From NCBI RefSeq assembly GCF_007754155.1, contig NZ_CP037423.1, positions 8,490,938 to 8,554,937 of the forward strand: a stretch of DNA of 64,000 nucleotides, given 5' to 3'. Position numbers and translations under genes: made by a program. Source of the DNA: Stieleria neptunia (GTDB taxonomy: Bacteria > Planctomycetota > Planctomycetia > Pirellulales > Pirellulaceae). Each line of letters begins with the position of its first letter. Positions within the stretch are counted from its first letter, which is position 1. Under the pieces are notes generated by a model, which searched no databases, was not told the DNA's origin, and saw nothing but the letters and a program-made list of their open reading frames with translations. Below, in pieces: positions 1 to 9,141 of the stretch.

Positions 1-947
1 GCGTGGGGACGACCGATCATGCGAACGCCGGGGATCGATTCCAGTCCCCGATAGAGTTCGGACGACAGCTCCGCCATCAGAGTCCGCGAACGCTCGAGTG
101 CCTGTGGCGGCGAGGAGCCATCACAACGGTCACGCAGCCCGGCCAACCATCCGGCATAGGCCGGCACGTTCATGTTGCCGGCCTCGAAACTGGCCGGGTA
201 ATCGTGCGGCATTTCCAGCGATTCGGAGCGCGTCCCGGTGCCACCAAACACCGTCGGACGAATCCGATCCTGGACCTCGCGACGGACGTACAAGAACCCG
301 GTTCCGAGCGGTCCGGCGCCTCCCTTGTGCCCGGGAGCGGCCAGCACGTCGAGGTGAGCCTGAGAGACGGAAAGCGGTACATGGCCAAACGTTTGCGCCG
401 CATCGCTCATCAACAGCGGTTTGTCGGCGTCGGCGAACTGGGCGTGTAGCCGACGCCCGATTGCCTCGACCGGCTGCAGCGCTCCATTGACATTGGCGGC
501 ATGAACGATCGACACCATCCGTGTCTGGGGCGTGATGGCCGCGATGACATCCGCTGCGTCGACTTGACCGTGCGGATCGACCGGCACGACGGTCCACGTG
601 ACCGTCTGGTTGGCGACCAGGTGTTGCAGGGGACGGAGCACACTGTTGTGTTCGGCCGCCGTGGTGACGACGTGATCGCCGGGTCGCAAGATCCCCAACA
701 GCGCCGCGTTCAAGGCTGCCGTGCCGCCGGCGTGAAGTGAGATCTCTTGGTCGCTGGCGGCGCCGATCCAGGTTGCAATCTCACGCCGCAACCGAGCGAT
801 GATCTCTCCGGCGTTTCGCGAGGCCCGATAGGCTCCCCGGCCGGCGGCGGCTTCCTCCCGCACCGAGAACGCGTGCATCGCATCGAGCACGACCGCTGAC
901 TTGGGAAAACACGTCGCGGCATGGTCCAGGTAGATACGGCGATTCAT
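1..947 (-). CDS. Class-V aminotransferase, cysteine desulfurase-like (partial, C-terminus off the left edge)
   Basis: The reverse strand reads from ATG at 947 without a stop to the window edge, about 315 codons. It starts MNRRIYLDHAATCFPKSAV, the usual opening of NifS/SufS-type PLP enzymes. Other family marks are AGGTAALNAALLG, TTAAEHNSVLRP (the His that stacks on PLP), SDAAQTFGHVPL (the Asp that binds the pyridine N) and APGHKGGAGPLGTGF, whose Lys would hold PLP. The ATG overlaps the stop of moaE by 4 bp (ATGA), so translation is probably coupled. Cysteine desulfurases supply sulfur to MoaD-type carriers in some bacteria, so a role as sulfur donor for molybdopterin synthesis is a reasonable inference. 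The C-terminal part, where the catalytic Cys loop lies, is not in the window, so desulfurase versus another class-V activity cannot be settled. Confidence 0.85.
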   Translation of the reverse strand, partial: MNRRIYLDHAATCFPKSAVVLDAMHAFSVREEAAAGRGAYRASRNAGEIIARLRREIATWIGAASDQEISLHAGGTAALNAALLGILRPGDHVVTTAAEHNSVLRPLQHLVANQTVTWTVVPVDPHGQVDAADVIAAITPQTRMVSIVHAANVNGALQPVEAIGRRLHAQFADADKPLLMSDAAQTFGHVPLSVSQAHLDVLAAPGHKGGAGPLGTGFLYVRREVQDRIRPTVFGGTGTRSESLEMPHDYPASFEAGNMNVPAYAGWLAGLRDRCDGSSPPQALERSRTLMAELSSELYRGLESIPGVRMIGRPH

Positions 948-1372
948 GGATGAATCCACTCGGTCGATTCGTCCAGGTAGGTTTCGCGTTTCCAAATCGG
1001 CACGTCGGCTTTCAACCGGTCCATCATCCAGGGCAGGGCGGCAAAGGCGTCGCGACGGTGGGCGCTGCTGCATCCGACCAAGACACTTGCCTGACCGATC
1101 GGCACTTCACCCAAGCGATGCACGATCACCACCGCGGCCAAGGAATACCGCTGTTTCGCTTCTTCGGCGAGCTGGAACAACTGAGCCTCCGCCATCGATT
1201 CATGAGCCTGGTAATGAAGCGTCTTGGTGATGCGGACGGCCCCCGCAGCCGTCGTCGTTTTTCGACGCGTCACTCCGGCGAACCAGGCGTGCGCCCCCGT
1301 ATCGGGATCATCGATTTTGGATGACCAATCGGCAAGCTCGATCGGCGTCTGGACAAGGCGAATGAATATCAT
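944..1372 (-). CDS. moaE: Molybdopterin synthase catalytic subunit MoaE
   Basis: 142-aa cytoplasmic protein that would convert precursor Z (cPMP) to molybdopterin with thiocarboxylated MoaD. The C-terminal half carries the MoaE core: VVIVHRLGEVPIG, then SSAHRRDAFAALPWMMD, then LKADVPIWKRE, with the conserved Arg and Lys residues of the active site. The reading frame is open to a GTG at 1432, but the extra 20 residues are unlike MoaE, and the ATG at 1372 gives the normal N-terminus (MIFIRLVQTPIE). It lies downstream of moaD and overlaps the aminotransferase start by 4 bp. Identity is clear; the exact start is the only doubt. Confidence 0.9.
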   Translation of the reverse strand: MIFIRLVQTPIELADWSSKIDDPDTGAHAWFAGVTRRKTTTAAGAVRITKTLHYQAHESMAEAQLFQLAEEAKQRYSLAAVVIVHRLGEVPIGQASVLVGCSSAHRRDAFAALPWMMDRLKADVPIWKRETYLDESTEWIHP

Positions 1373-1435
1373 CAACACGTTTCCGGGAATGAAAAGCCGC
1401 CACTGGCCTAACCACCACGACCTAGCCGCCACGAC

Positions 1436-1696
1436 CTAACCACCACTGACCGGTGGGATCAACGCGAGTTCCACATCGGCGTGTCGGATCACATGATCCG
1501 GGCCGACGTAGCGGCCATCGACGGCCAACCGGCTGACGCCGATCAACGGGGCCGCCGCGGGGATCTGTGCCGCCACGGACTCGATGACCTTTGCCGCGGT
1601 CACCGGGTGATCGACCGCGACGTTCGCGACGTCGCAACCGGCGGCATCACGGACACCGGCAAACAGCAGAATACGCAACGGTGCGGTGGACGTCAT
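1436..1696 (-). CDS. moaD: Molybdopterin synthase sulfur carrier subunit MoaD
   Basis: 86-aa ubiquitin-fold sulfur carrier. It starts LRILLFAGVRDAAG, typical of MoaD, and ends in PPVSGG. The terminal Gly-Gly is the site that is adenylated and converted to a thiocarboxylate before sulfur transfer in MoaE. The start ATG overlaps the stop of the upstream oxidoreductase by 4 bp (1693-1696). MoaE follows after 63 bp (or 3 bp if its GTG start is used). No moeB/thiF-like activating enzyme is visible in the window. Confidence 0.88.
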   Translation of the reverse strand: MTSTAPLRILLFAGVRDAAGCDVANVAVDHPVTAAKVIESVAAQIPAAAPLIGVSRLAVDGRYVGPDHVIRHADVELALIPPVSGG

Positions 1697-4671
1697 CCGG
1701 GTGGCAATCCGAGCTCCTCGCCGACCTTCGGCAATCGGCCATAGGCGAACGCGAGCAGCTTGAGGGGGTGAAGGGTTTGCAGGTCGGTCCCGTGTTGGAT
1801 CTGCATTTTACAGGCGCTGCATTCGGTGCACGCAAGCTGCGCCCCGCTATGCCGCAGGGCCGAAATCATCGGCCAACCGATTCGCAGACTATTGCGATAG
1901 TTCTTTCGCTGCAATCCCCAGGTCCCGGCCATCCCGCTGCATCCGGCTTCGACATGTTGAACACTCAATCCCGGAATCAATTTCAACAATTCGATCGACG
2001 CGATGTCCGGATCCAAGACCCGCAAATGGCAGGGCCGGTGGTAGGCGAAATCCAGGTCGACGGCTTGAAACTCGCGATCGAGTTTTCCGTCGGCGTGCAG
2101 GCCGCGTAGAAACTCGCAGGCTTCGAAAGAGTTTTTGGCCACCAGATGGGCGTCTTCGTCGTCCAGCAGATTGGGGTACTCATGTTTCAAGCAAAGTACG
2201 GCCGCCGGTTCGGTGGCAACGATTTGGTAGCCCGATCGAACCGCCTCGGCCAACATCCGCACATTCCTGCGTGCGATGCGGCGTGCGCCTTTCAAATCCC
2301 CCGCCGTGATCCGCGCCATCCCGCTGCCGGACTGCGACGTCGGGACGTAAATCGCGATCCCGTTCTGTTGCAAGATCTCGGCCAATGCGCGACCGAGGTC
2401 GGGATCGTGATAGTTTGCATAGTGGTCGACAAAATAAAGCACCTTGGCGCCTTCGCCGGCCGGTTGCTTGGTCCAGCGGCGGCGCGCGGAATAACGCATG
2501 AAGCTGCTCGATGCGATCGGCGGTAATTCGCGCGATGACGTCAATCCGAACAACTTGTCGGCCAGCCAGCGGGTGAGTCCATTGCGGATCAACCGATTGG
2601 AAAACCAAGGAATCCGAGAGCCGATCGCCGCGATGAGATCGAGCCGGCAGATCAATCGGTCGGACAGCGGTTGCCCATTGGTCGCAACATATTGAGCCTT
2701 CAATTCACCGACAATTTTCGGAATGTCGACGCTGGCGGGACATTCCAAACGGCACTGATGGCAATTGAAACACAAGTCCGCGACGGCTTTGGCCCGATCG
2801 CCGGTGAGGGTTTCGGGATCAATTTTTCCGCTCAACACGCCGCGCAACAAGTTCGCCTTGGCGCGTGGCGACGCCTCTTCGCTACGCGTGGTGCGAAACA
2901 CGGGACATTGCCGCTCGGAACTCGCCGTCGTTCTGCAGCGGGCGCAGCCGTTACACGACTCGGCCACCACGTCGATCATCTCGCTGGGCGACCACTGCTG
3001 CAGGACCGGCAACTCGGGGACGGCGGTATTTTGAATCCGCGCCGCCTGGACGATTCGGTCGGCGGCCTTGATCAGCGTTCGCGTCTCCGACGTGACCTCG
3101 ATGGTCTCACCGATCGGGCGAATGTTTTCGTTGGGCTGTTGCAGGACGGCCCCGAACAGCTTTCCCGGGTTCAACCGATGATGGGGATCAAACAGCCGTT
3201 TGATCTGCCCCATCGCCGGCCAAAACTCACCGAACTGTTTGGGCAACAACGCGCTGCGACTGAGCCCGGCGGCATGCTCGACACTGACGTGCCCCTTGAA
3301 TCGCCATACGACTTCGGCCACCTGTTCGGCGACCCGACGGATCTTCTTGCGTTCGTCGGCGGACGACAAATCGACAAACGGCCGCACATGCAGATGACCG
3401 TGGCCGGCATGAGCAAACACCGTCGCCGTGCATTGGTTGTCCCGCAACGTCTTTTGAATCGCCGCCAACGCCTCGGGCAACATCTCCGCCGGCACCGCGA
3501 TGTCCTCGGTGAACGGGATCGGCATCCCCGGCCCCTTCAATCGGCTCAGCCGCGGCGTGACGCGACGACACAACGCCCAGAACTGATCTCGGGTGGCCTG
3601 ATCGGTCGCCGAATGGGCGACGAATGCGGCGTCGGGCCCACGCGACAAATCATCGCGCAGAATCTCAATCCGATCGGTCAGTTCGGTAAGCGAGTCTCCC
3701 TGAAGCTCCAGCAACAACATCGCTTCGGCCTCCTGCGGCAAGACCGCTTCAAATTGCCGCTCGGTTTCGCGCGCGATCCCCAGCAGCCGTCGCCCCATCA
3801 GGTCGCACGCGACCGGTCCATAACCGAGCGACCGCACGGCGCACCGGGCCGCCGATTCCAAACGATGGAAGAACAGCATCACGACCCCGCGATGCTTCGG
3901 AATCGGCTCCGTCTGAACCGTGGCGTCCACGATCAGCCCGAGCGTTCCTTGGGTCCCCACCAGAAACTTCGCCAAATCGACTCGGCCCAGGTCGTCGACC
4001 AGGCCATCAAATCGATAGCCGCCGCGGGCCGGGGGTGCGTCGTTCAGTTTTTCCAAACAGTCCTGATATTGCGTCTGGATCTCCATCAACCCGCGGGCCA
4101 GTCGGCCCACCGTTCCCGGATCGTCGGGATGATGCTTCGAGACGTCCAACAATTCGCCGTCCACGGTGACGAAACGCAACGATTCGATGTTGTCGCGGGC
4201 CGAACCGCTGCGCAAGTAGTGGCTGCCCGAGGCGTTGATCGCCAGCACACTGCCCATCGTCGTGATGCTGCGGGTCGCCGGGTCCGGTCCGTACCAGCGG
4301 CCCAGTGGTTTGAGATTGCGATTGAGCTCGGCGATCGGCAAGCCCGCCTGCACGGTCGCGAGCGACTTGAGCGGATCGAACTGCATCCGTCGCATGTAAC
4401 GCGAAAAATCGACCACCAATCCAGGCCCGACCGACTCCCCCGCCACCCCGCTGCCGCTGCCCCGCGGGTGGATCGGCAAATCCTGCTCGCCGGCGTACTG
4501 CACCAACGCGACCACATCGGCCGCCGAACGCGGCCGAACCACGCCGACCGGCTGGATTTCATAGATGCTCGCGTCGGTCGCGTACAACGTCGTCGACACG
4601 GCATCGCACAGCACGTCGCCGCGCACGATGCCCCGCAAGTCGTCTTGAATGCGTTGTCGATCGATTTCCAT
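1693..4671 (-). CDS. FAD-linked oxidase fused to a 4Fe-4S domain (YdiJ/GlcD-GlcF type dehydrogenase)
   Basis: 992-aa protein. Residues about 35-180 form an FAD_binding_4 domain (RPRSAADVVALVQYA, PIHPRGSGSGVAGESVGPG). Residues about 240-500 match the FAD-oxidase C-terminal domain (FAHAGHGHLHVRP). Residues about 575-665 have two ferredoxin-like clusters (CNGCARC then CP; CFNCHQCRLECP). The last third resembles the CCG/heterodisulfide-reductase-like domain (YHRPCHLR, EAGCSGMAGTWG, CTECSACKMQ). The first CCG motif expected for this architecture is not evident. The family oxidises D-2-hydroxy acids such as D-lactate, glycolate or D-2-hydroxyglutarate; the substrate cannot be told from the sequence. 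No signal peptide is seen. It is the first gene of the operon leading into moaD-moaE, an unusual association whose meaning is unknown. Confidence 0.88.
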   Translation of the reverse strand: MEIDRQRIQDDLRGIVRGDVLCDAVSTTLYATDASIYEIQPVGVVRPRSAADVVALVQYAGEQDLPIHPRGSGSGVAGESVGPGLVVDFSRYMRRMQFDPLKSLATVQAGLPIAELNRNLKPLGRWYGPDPATRSITTMGSVLAINASGSHYLRSGSARDNIESLRFVTVDGELLDVSKHHPDDPGTVGRLARGLMEIQTQYQDCLEKLNDAPPARGGYRFDGLVDDLGRVDLAKFLVGTQGTLGLIVDATVQTEPIPKHRGVVMLFFHRLESAARCAVRSLGYGPVACDLMGRRLLGIARETERQFEAVLPQEAEAMLLLELQGDSLTELTDRIEILRDDLSRGPDAAFVAHSATDQATRDQFWALCRRVTPRLSRLKGPGMPIPFTEDIAVPAEMLPEALAAIQKTLRDNQCTATVFAHAGHGHLHVRPFVDLSSADERKKIRRVAEQVAEVVWRFKGHVSVEHAAGLSRSALLPKQFGEFWPAMGQIKRLFDPHHRLNPGKLFGAVLQQPNENIRPIGETIEVTSETRTLIKAADRIVQAARIQNTAVPELPVLQQWSPSEMIDVVAESCNGCARCRTTASSERQCPVFRTTRSEEASPRAKANLLRGVLSGKIDPETLTGDRAKAVADLCFNCHQCRLECPASVDIPKIVGELKAQYVATNGQPLSDRLICRLDLIAAIGSRIPWFSNRLIRNGLTRWLADKLFGLTSSRELPPIASSSFMRYSARRRWTKQPAGEGAKVLYFVDHYANYHDPDLGRALAEILQQNGIAIYVPTSQSGSGMARITAGDLKGARRIARRNVRMLAEAVRSGYQIVATEPAAVLCLKHEYPNLLDDEDAHLVAKNSFEACEFLRGLHADGKLDREFQAVDLDFAYHRPCHLRVLDPDIASIELLKLIPGLSVQHVEAGCSGMAGTWGLQRKNYRNSLRIGWPMISALRHSGAQLACTECSACKMQIQHGTDLQTLHPLKLLAFAYGRLPKVGEELGLPPG

Positions 4672-4716
4672 GCATTAGTTCGAACCCATCAAGCCACCCA
4701 AGTCAACCACAAGACA

Positions 4717-4899
4717 GGTTTCGGGTTTCGGGTTTCGGGTTTCGGGTTTCAGGTTTCAGGTTTCAGGTTTCAGGTTTCTGGTTTCTGGTTTCTGGTTTCT
4801 GGTTTCTGGTTTCTGGTTTCTGGTTTCTGGTTTCTGGTTTCAGGTTTCTGGTTTCTGGGTACTGGGTACTGGGTACTGGGTACTGGGTACTCAGTACTC
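4717..4899. repeat. Heptanucleotide tandem repeat (about 26 units)
   Basis: A strict 7-bp period runs for about 183 bp. Units drift in blocks along the array: GGTTTCG x4, GGTTTCA x4, a run of GGTTTCT with one GGTTTCA, then GGGTACT x5. It lies in the gap between two divergent genes (oxidoreductase start at 4671 and ThuA-dehydrogenase start at 5027). The rest of that gap (4672-4716 and 4900-5026) holds no other feature I can support. The plus-strand frame that crosses the array gives only a GF/VSGF-rich translation and is not a gene. Confidence 0.93.
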
Positions 4900-5026
4900 T
4901 CAACTGGCTCCCCGGCCCCGACCGTTGCTGCTAGACTAGGGCGGTTGCGGCGCCGTTAATTCGGCGTCGTCGGATCGCTCCCCTCTGCCCACTTCCTGCC
5001 CCGCCCGCCTCGTGAGGCCTTTCGTA

Positions 5027-7939
5027 ATGCTGCGTCGACATCGATCATGGCTCGTTCCCGTCCTGGCACCCTTGACGTTTTGTCTTGCCCTCGGCCTGGC
5101 CGCCGCCCCGGCGGACGCGGCGGATGCGGAGATCAAACAGATCCTGATGGTCGCCGGCCCGCCCTCGCACCGCTACGGCGCACACGAACACTTTGCGGGG
5201 CTTCGAATCCTGCAAGACGCGATCCAACAGAGCAGCGACAACGCCCGGGTCACCGTCGTGCGCGGTTGGCCTTCGGACGAACAAATCGCCGCCGCCGACA
5301 CGATCGTGATTTACAGCGACGGCGGCGGGCGGCACGTCGCAATGAACCATCGCGACCAACTGCGGAAACGTCTCGCCGAGGGGACCGGATTGGTGTGTTT
5401 GCACTACGCGGTCGAGATGCTTCCAGGGGAATCGGGCAAAGACTGGGAAGAGCTTCTCGGCGGCCACTTCGAAATCAACTACAGCGTCAATCCACACTGG
5501 GTGGCGGACTTCAAATCACTGCCCGATCACCCCATCACACGTGGCGTTGAGCCCTTCGCCACCGACGACGAGTGGTACTTTCACCTGCGTTTCACGGAAC
5601 TCGGAAAAGTCACGCCGATCCTCTCCGCGGTCGCCCCCGATCACACCATGAAACGTCCCGACGGGCCACACCATGGCAACCCCCATGTTCGCAAGAGTGT
5701 TGCCGCGGGCGAACCCCAAACGGTCGCCTGGGCTTACGATCGACCCGACGGCGGCCGTTCCTTCGGCTTCACCGGCGGGCACTACCATTGGAACTGGGGC
5801 AACGACGACGTGCGACGTTTGGTGACCAACGCGATCCTCTGGACCGCGGGCGAATCCATCGGCCCGGACGGATCCTCACTGGGTGACGAACCGATCGGGA
5901 TCAAGCGTCTGCTGGAAGACCAAGACTATGAACGCCCTAAAGACTTTGATGAACAAGCAACCGCCAAGCGGTTTCAATTGACGGCGCAAAAAAAAAAGAT
6001 AACTGAGTCCGCCGAGCCGACCGCCCTCACCAACGCGGGCGACCCACGGGATCCCGCCAACGCGATCAGCGGCATCACGATCGCCGAAGGTCTGGAAGCG
6101 ACCCTGGCGGCCAGCGAGCCGATGCTCCGCAGCCTGACCAACTTGGATATCGACTCGCGCGGACGCGTCTGGGTCTGTGACGTGATGAACTATCGCCGCA
6201 ATCAAGGCGCGCGCCCCGAAGGCGATCGGATCATGATCCTGGAGGACACCGATGGGGATGGAGTCATGGACGACGCGAAGACCTTTTATCAGGGCCGCGA
6301 CATCGATTCGGCGATGGGCATCTGCGTGCTTGAAAATGCAACCGGCACCGACGTCATCGTCACCGCCTCGCCCAACGTCTGGCGTTTCGTCGACACCGAT
6401 GGCGATGACGTGCCGGACAGCAAGACCGCCATGTTCACCGGCGTCGGCAATCCCCAACACGACCACTCGGGCCACTCTTTCCTGTTCGGCCCCGACGGAA
6501 AACTCTACTGGAACTTCGGCAACACGGGCGAACAAGTCAAAGACCCCAATGGCGAAACGGTCATCGACATTCACGGCCGACCCGTCATCGACAACGGGGC
6601 ACCGCTGTACGGCGGCATGCCGTTTCGATGCGATCTGGACGGTTCCAATTTCGAAGTCCTGGCGCACAACTTTCGCAACAACTGGGAAACCACCGTCGAT
6701 TCGTTCGGCACGCTCTGGCAAAGCGACAACGACGATGACGGCAACCGCGGCACGCGCATCAACTTTGTCATGGAACACGGCAACTACGGCTATCGCGATG
6801 AAGTCACCGGCGGCGGCTGGCGCGAAGAACGGATCAATCAAGAAGCCGAAATCATGCACCGCCATTGGCACCTGAACGATCCCGGTGTCGTCCCCAACAT
6901 GCTGCAAACCGGCGCCGGGTCGCCCAGCGGCATCTGCTTTTACGAAGGCCGTTTGTTGCCGCAACGTTTTTGGGACCAGATCATCCACTGTGACCCCGGC
7001 CCCAACATGGTCCGCGCCTATCCCGCGACACCCGACGGCGCCGGATACACCGCGACGATCGAACCGCTGATGACGGGAACGACCGATCGCTGGTTCCGAC
7101 CGGCCGATGTCTGCACGGCACCGGACGGATCGCTGTTCGTGACCGATTGGTACGATCCCGGCGTGGGAGGACACAATCAAGGCGACTCGGATCGCGGACG
7201 GCTGTTTCGACTCGCACCTCCCGGTTCCGACTACACCGTCCCGACGTTCGACTTCACCACCGCCGGCGGTGCGGTCGAAGCGCTACGAAACCCGAACTCG
7301 GCCGTGCGCGCGCGAGCCTGGCGATCGTTGCACGCGATGGGCCGCGATGCCGAAGCCGAGTTGTTGGAGCTGTATGCCGATTCCAATCCACGGTTGCGAG
7401 CCCGCGCGCTGTGGTTGCTCGGCAAGATCGACGGACGCGGAGAGCACTATGTGAGCATGGCACTGGCCGATTCCGATCCGAACCTTCGCATCACGGCGAT
7501 CCGTTTGGCCAAACAGCTGACCGACCAACCGTCACGGTGGTTGGCCGACGCGGCCGACGATGAATCGGTGGCGGTGCGTCGCGAGTTGGCCGTCGCGCTC
7601 CGCTACGACACCAGCGACGCCATGCCGGCGCTGTGGGCCGAACTGGCGTCGGCCTACGACGGCCGGGATCGCTGGTACCTGGAAGCCCTCGGGATCGGCA
7701 GCGACGTTCGCCCCGAAGCCTGCTTCGACGCCTACCTGGACGCCGTCAACGGTCGCTGGGATACGCCGTCCGGCCGGGATCTCGTGTGGCGAATCCGGGC
7801 TCCCAAAGCAGCGGACGCCATGGTCTCGTTGATCGCCGATCCGAACCGACCGCTGCGTGAAACGGATCGCTACTTTCGCAGTCTCGAATTCCATGATGCG
7901 GACGTTCGAAACGCCGCACTGAAACGCCTGCTCCCCTAA
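5027..7939 (+). CDS. Secreted ThuA domain / PVC-type membrane-bound dehydrogenase / HEAT-repeat protein
   Basis: 970-aa exported protein with signal peptide (RSWLVPVLAPLTFCLALGLA). Residues about 35-270 are a ThuA-like (class-I glutamine amidotransferase fold) domain: ILMVAGPPSHRYGAHEHFAG, TGLVCLHYAVEM and FTGGHYHWNWGND. Residues about 340-725 are the propeller of the planctomycete putative membrane-bound dehydrogenase family, with DTDGDGVMDDAKTF (Ca-binding-like), HDHSGHSF and LFVTDWYDPGVGGHNQG. HEAT-like helices follow to the C-terminus. The frame is open to a GTG at 5012, but ATG 5027 has a GAGG 9 bases upstream and a better signal peptide. Family members often end in a CxxCH heme domain; here that domain is in the next gene. 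Likely periplasmic sugar or polyol oxidation, with electrons to the heme protein; the substrate is unknown. Confidence 0.85.
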   Translation: MLRRHRSWLVPVLAPLTFCLALGLAAAPADAADAEIKQILMVAGPPSHRYGAHEHFAGLRILQDAIQQSSDNARVTVVRGWPSDEQIAAADTIVIYSDGGGRHVAMNHRDQLRKRLAEGTGLVCLHYAVEMLPGESGKDWEELLGGHFEINYSVNPHWVADFKSLPDHPITRGVEPFATDDEWYFHLRFTELGKVTPILSAVAPDHTMKRPDGPHHGNPHVRKSVAAGEPQTVAWAYDRPDGGRSFGFTGGHYHWNWGNDDVRRLVTNAILWTAGESIGPDGSSLGDEPIGIKRLLEDQDYERPKDFDEQATAKRFQLTAQKKKITESAEPTALTNAGDPRDPANAISGITIAEGLEATLAASEPMLRSLTNLDIDSRGRVWVCDVMNYRRNQGARPEGDRIMILEDTDGDGVMDDAKTFYQGRDIDSAMGICVLENATGTDVIVTASPNVWRFVDTDGDDVPDSKTAMFTGVGNPQHDHSGHSFLFGPDGKLYWNFGNTGEQVKDPNGETVIDIHGRPVIDNGAPLYGGMPFRCDLDGSNFEVLAHNFRNNWETTVDSFGTLWQSDNDDDGNRGTRINFVMEHGNYGYRDEVTGGGWREERINQEAEIMHRHWHLNDPGVVPNMLQTGAGSPSGICFYEGRLLPQRFWDQIIHCDPGPNMVRAYPATPDGAGYTATIEPLMTGTTDRWFRPADVCTAPDGSLFVTDWYDPGVGGHNQGDSDRGRLFRLAPPGSDYTVPTFDFTTAGGAVEALRNPNSAVRARAWRSLHAMGRDAEAELLELYADSNPRLRARALWLLGKIDGRGEHYVSMALADSDPNLRITAIRLAKQLTDQPSRWLADAADDESVAVRRELAVALRYDTSDAMPALWAELASAYDGRDRWYLEALGIGSDVRPEACFDAYLDAVNGRWDTPSGRDLVWRIRAPKAADAMVSLIADPNRPLRETDRYFRSLEFHDADVRNAALKRLLP

Positions 7940-7992
7940 ACGCCCCCGGCCTCGCTGATCCCCGATTCATTCCACCACTTTGCCCACCCCCG

Positions 7993-9141
7993 ATGAAACT
8001 TCACGCGTTGATCCTGACCGTCAGCTGTCTGGTCCCCCTCACCCCGCATACGAGTTCACAGGCTGCCGACAATGCTTCACAGGCGGCCGACAACCCCGCG
8101 CTGGCTCGCCGAGACGCCGTCGTCGTGCGGGCGGTCGAGCGGATCGGTGGCTACGACTACCGCTCCAATCCCGCGGTCGTGGACGCCGTGATGCGGCAGA
8201 TCCGGCGCAGCCAGGGCACACCGGAGTTCATGAAATTGGTCAAACGTTTCAAACCCGATGGCATTGAATCGCAGCTGACGGTAACGCTGATCGGTGACGA
8301 CCGATCGGCATCCGTGGAATCGGCGGAATTGTTGTTGGAACTTGATGCCGGACGAAAAGCCATCCGCAAGCTGCTTGCCTCGCCCGATCAGGCGCGCGGC
8401 GTGATCGAAACACTGGGGTTACTCGGCAACGGACGCGCCAATCATTTTCTGTCCGAGATCGTGACCGATGCCGAGCGTCCTTACGATCAGCGTCGTGCCG
8501 CGGTCGCCGGGTTGGCCCGATCCAAGGGCGGAGAGAAACGGTTGATCGATTGTGCGACTGAGAAAACACTCGTCGGCGATACCTTTCTGGTTGCCGGTGC
8601 GTTGTTGTCGCGCAGCAAGGACGCCGGTATTCGCAAAGCCGCCGCGAGCGTGTTGCCGCAACCGGCCCAAAAGAATTCCCAACCGTTACCGCCGATCGAC
8701 GAGTTGGCCAAGATGTCCGGGAATGCCGCCGCAGGCCAGAAACTGTTTCGCGGTGAGGCGACCTGCGCCAACTGTCACATCGTCGACAACTATGGCAAGG
8801 ACGTCGGCCCGAATCTGTCGGAAATCGGAACCAAGCTTTCGCGCGAAGCGATGTTGACGGCCGTGTTGGCGCCCAGTGCGGGCATCAGCCACAACTACGA
8901 AAACTTCAGCGTGTTGACCGAAGAAGGCCAGGTGATCACGGGGCTAAAGATTTCTCAGACCGACGACGAAGTGGTGATCCGAACGGCCGATGCGATCAAT
9001 CGCAACATTCCATCCGAAGATGTCGTGACGATCAAGAAAAGCGAGAAATCCATCATGCCGGAAAACCTGCACCACATCACCGGCCAGCAAGGCTTGATCG
9101 ACATCGTGGAATACATGATGACGTTGAAGAAGAAAAGCTGA
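7993..9141 (+). CDS. Secreted HEAT/c-type heme-binding protein, PVC type
   Basis: 382 aa with signal peptide (LILTVSCLVPLTPHTSSQA). The middle is helical and HEAT-like. The C-terminal ~135 residues match the Pirellula/Verrucomicrobium-type heme-binding domain: AAGQKLFRGEATCANCHIVD carries CANCH, then YGKDVGPNLSEIG, ISHNYENFSVLTEEGQVITG and the closing LIDIVEYMMTLKK. It starts 53 bp after the ThuA-dehydrogenase on the same strand and supplies the heme module missing there, so the two probably form one electron-transfer unit. Its stop abuts the stop of the convergent gene at 9142. Confidence 0.87.
   Translation: MKLHALILTVSCLVPLTPHTSSQAADNASQAADNPALARRDAVVVRAVERIGGYDYRSNPAVVDAVMRQIRRSQGTPEFMKLVKRFKPDGIESQLTVTLIGDDRSASVESAELLLELDAGRKAIRKLLASPDQARGVIETLGLLGNGRANHFLSEIVTDAERPYDQRRAAVAGLARSKGGEKRLIDCATEKTLVGDTFLVAGALLSRSKDAGIRKAAASVLPQPAQKNSQPLPPIDELAKMSGNAAAGQKLFRGEATCANCHIVDNYGKDVGPNLSEIGTKLSREAMLTAVLAPSAGISHNYENFSVLTEEGQVITGLKISQTDDEVVIRTADAINRNIPSEDVVTIKKSEKSIMPENLHHITGQQGLIDIVEYMMTLKKKS

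Noticed and set aside
4717..4899. Telomere-like or replication-origin iterons
   Set aside because: Heptamers resemble telomeric repeats in length only; no DnaA boxes, AT-rich block or replication genes are near.
2671..4959. 762-codon plus-strand frame across the oxidoreductase gene
   Set aside because: It is the antisense shadow of the FAD/Fe-S gene, extended by the heptamer array into a VSGF-rich tail.
5876..7180. 434-codon minus-strand frame
   Set aside because: Antisense shadow of the ThuA-dehydrogenase gene; no recognisable domain.
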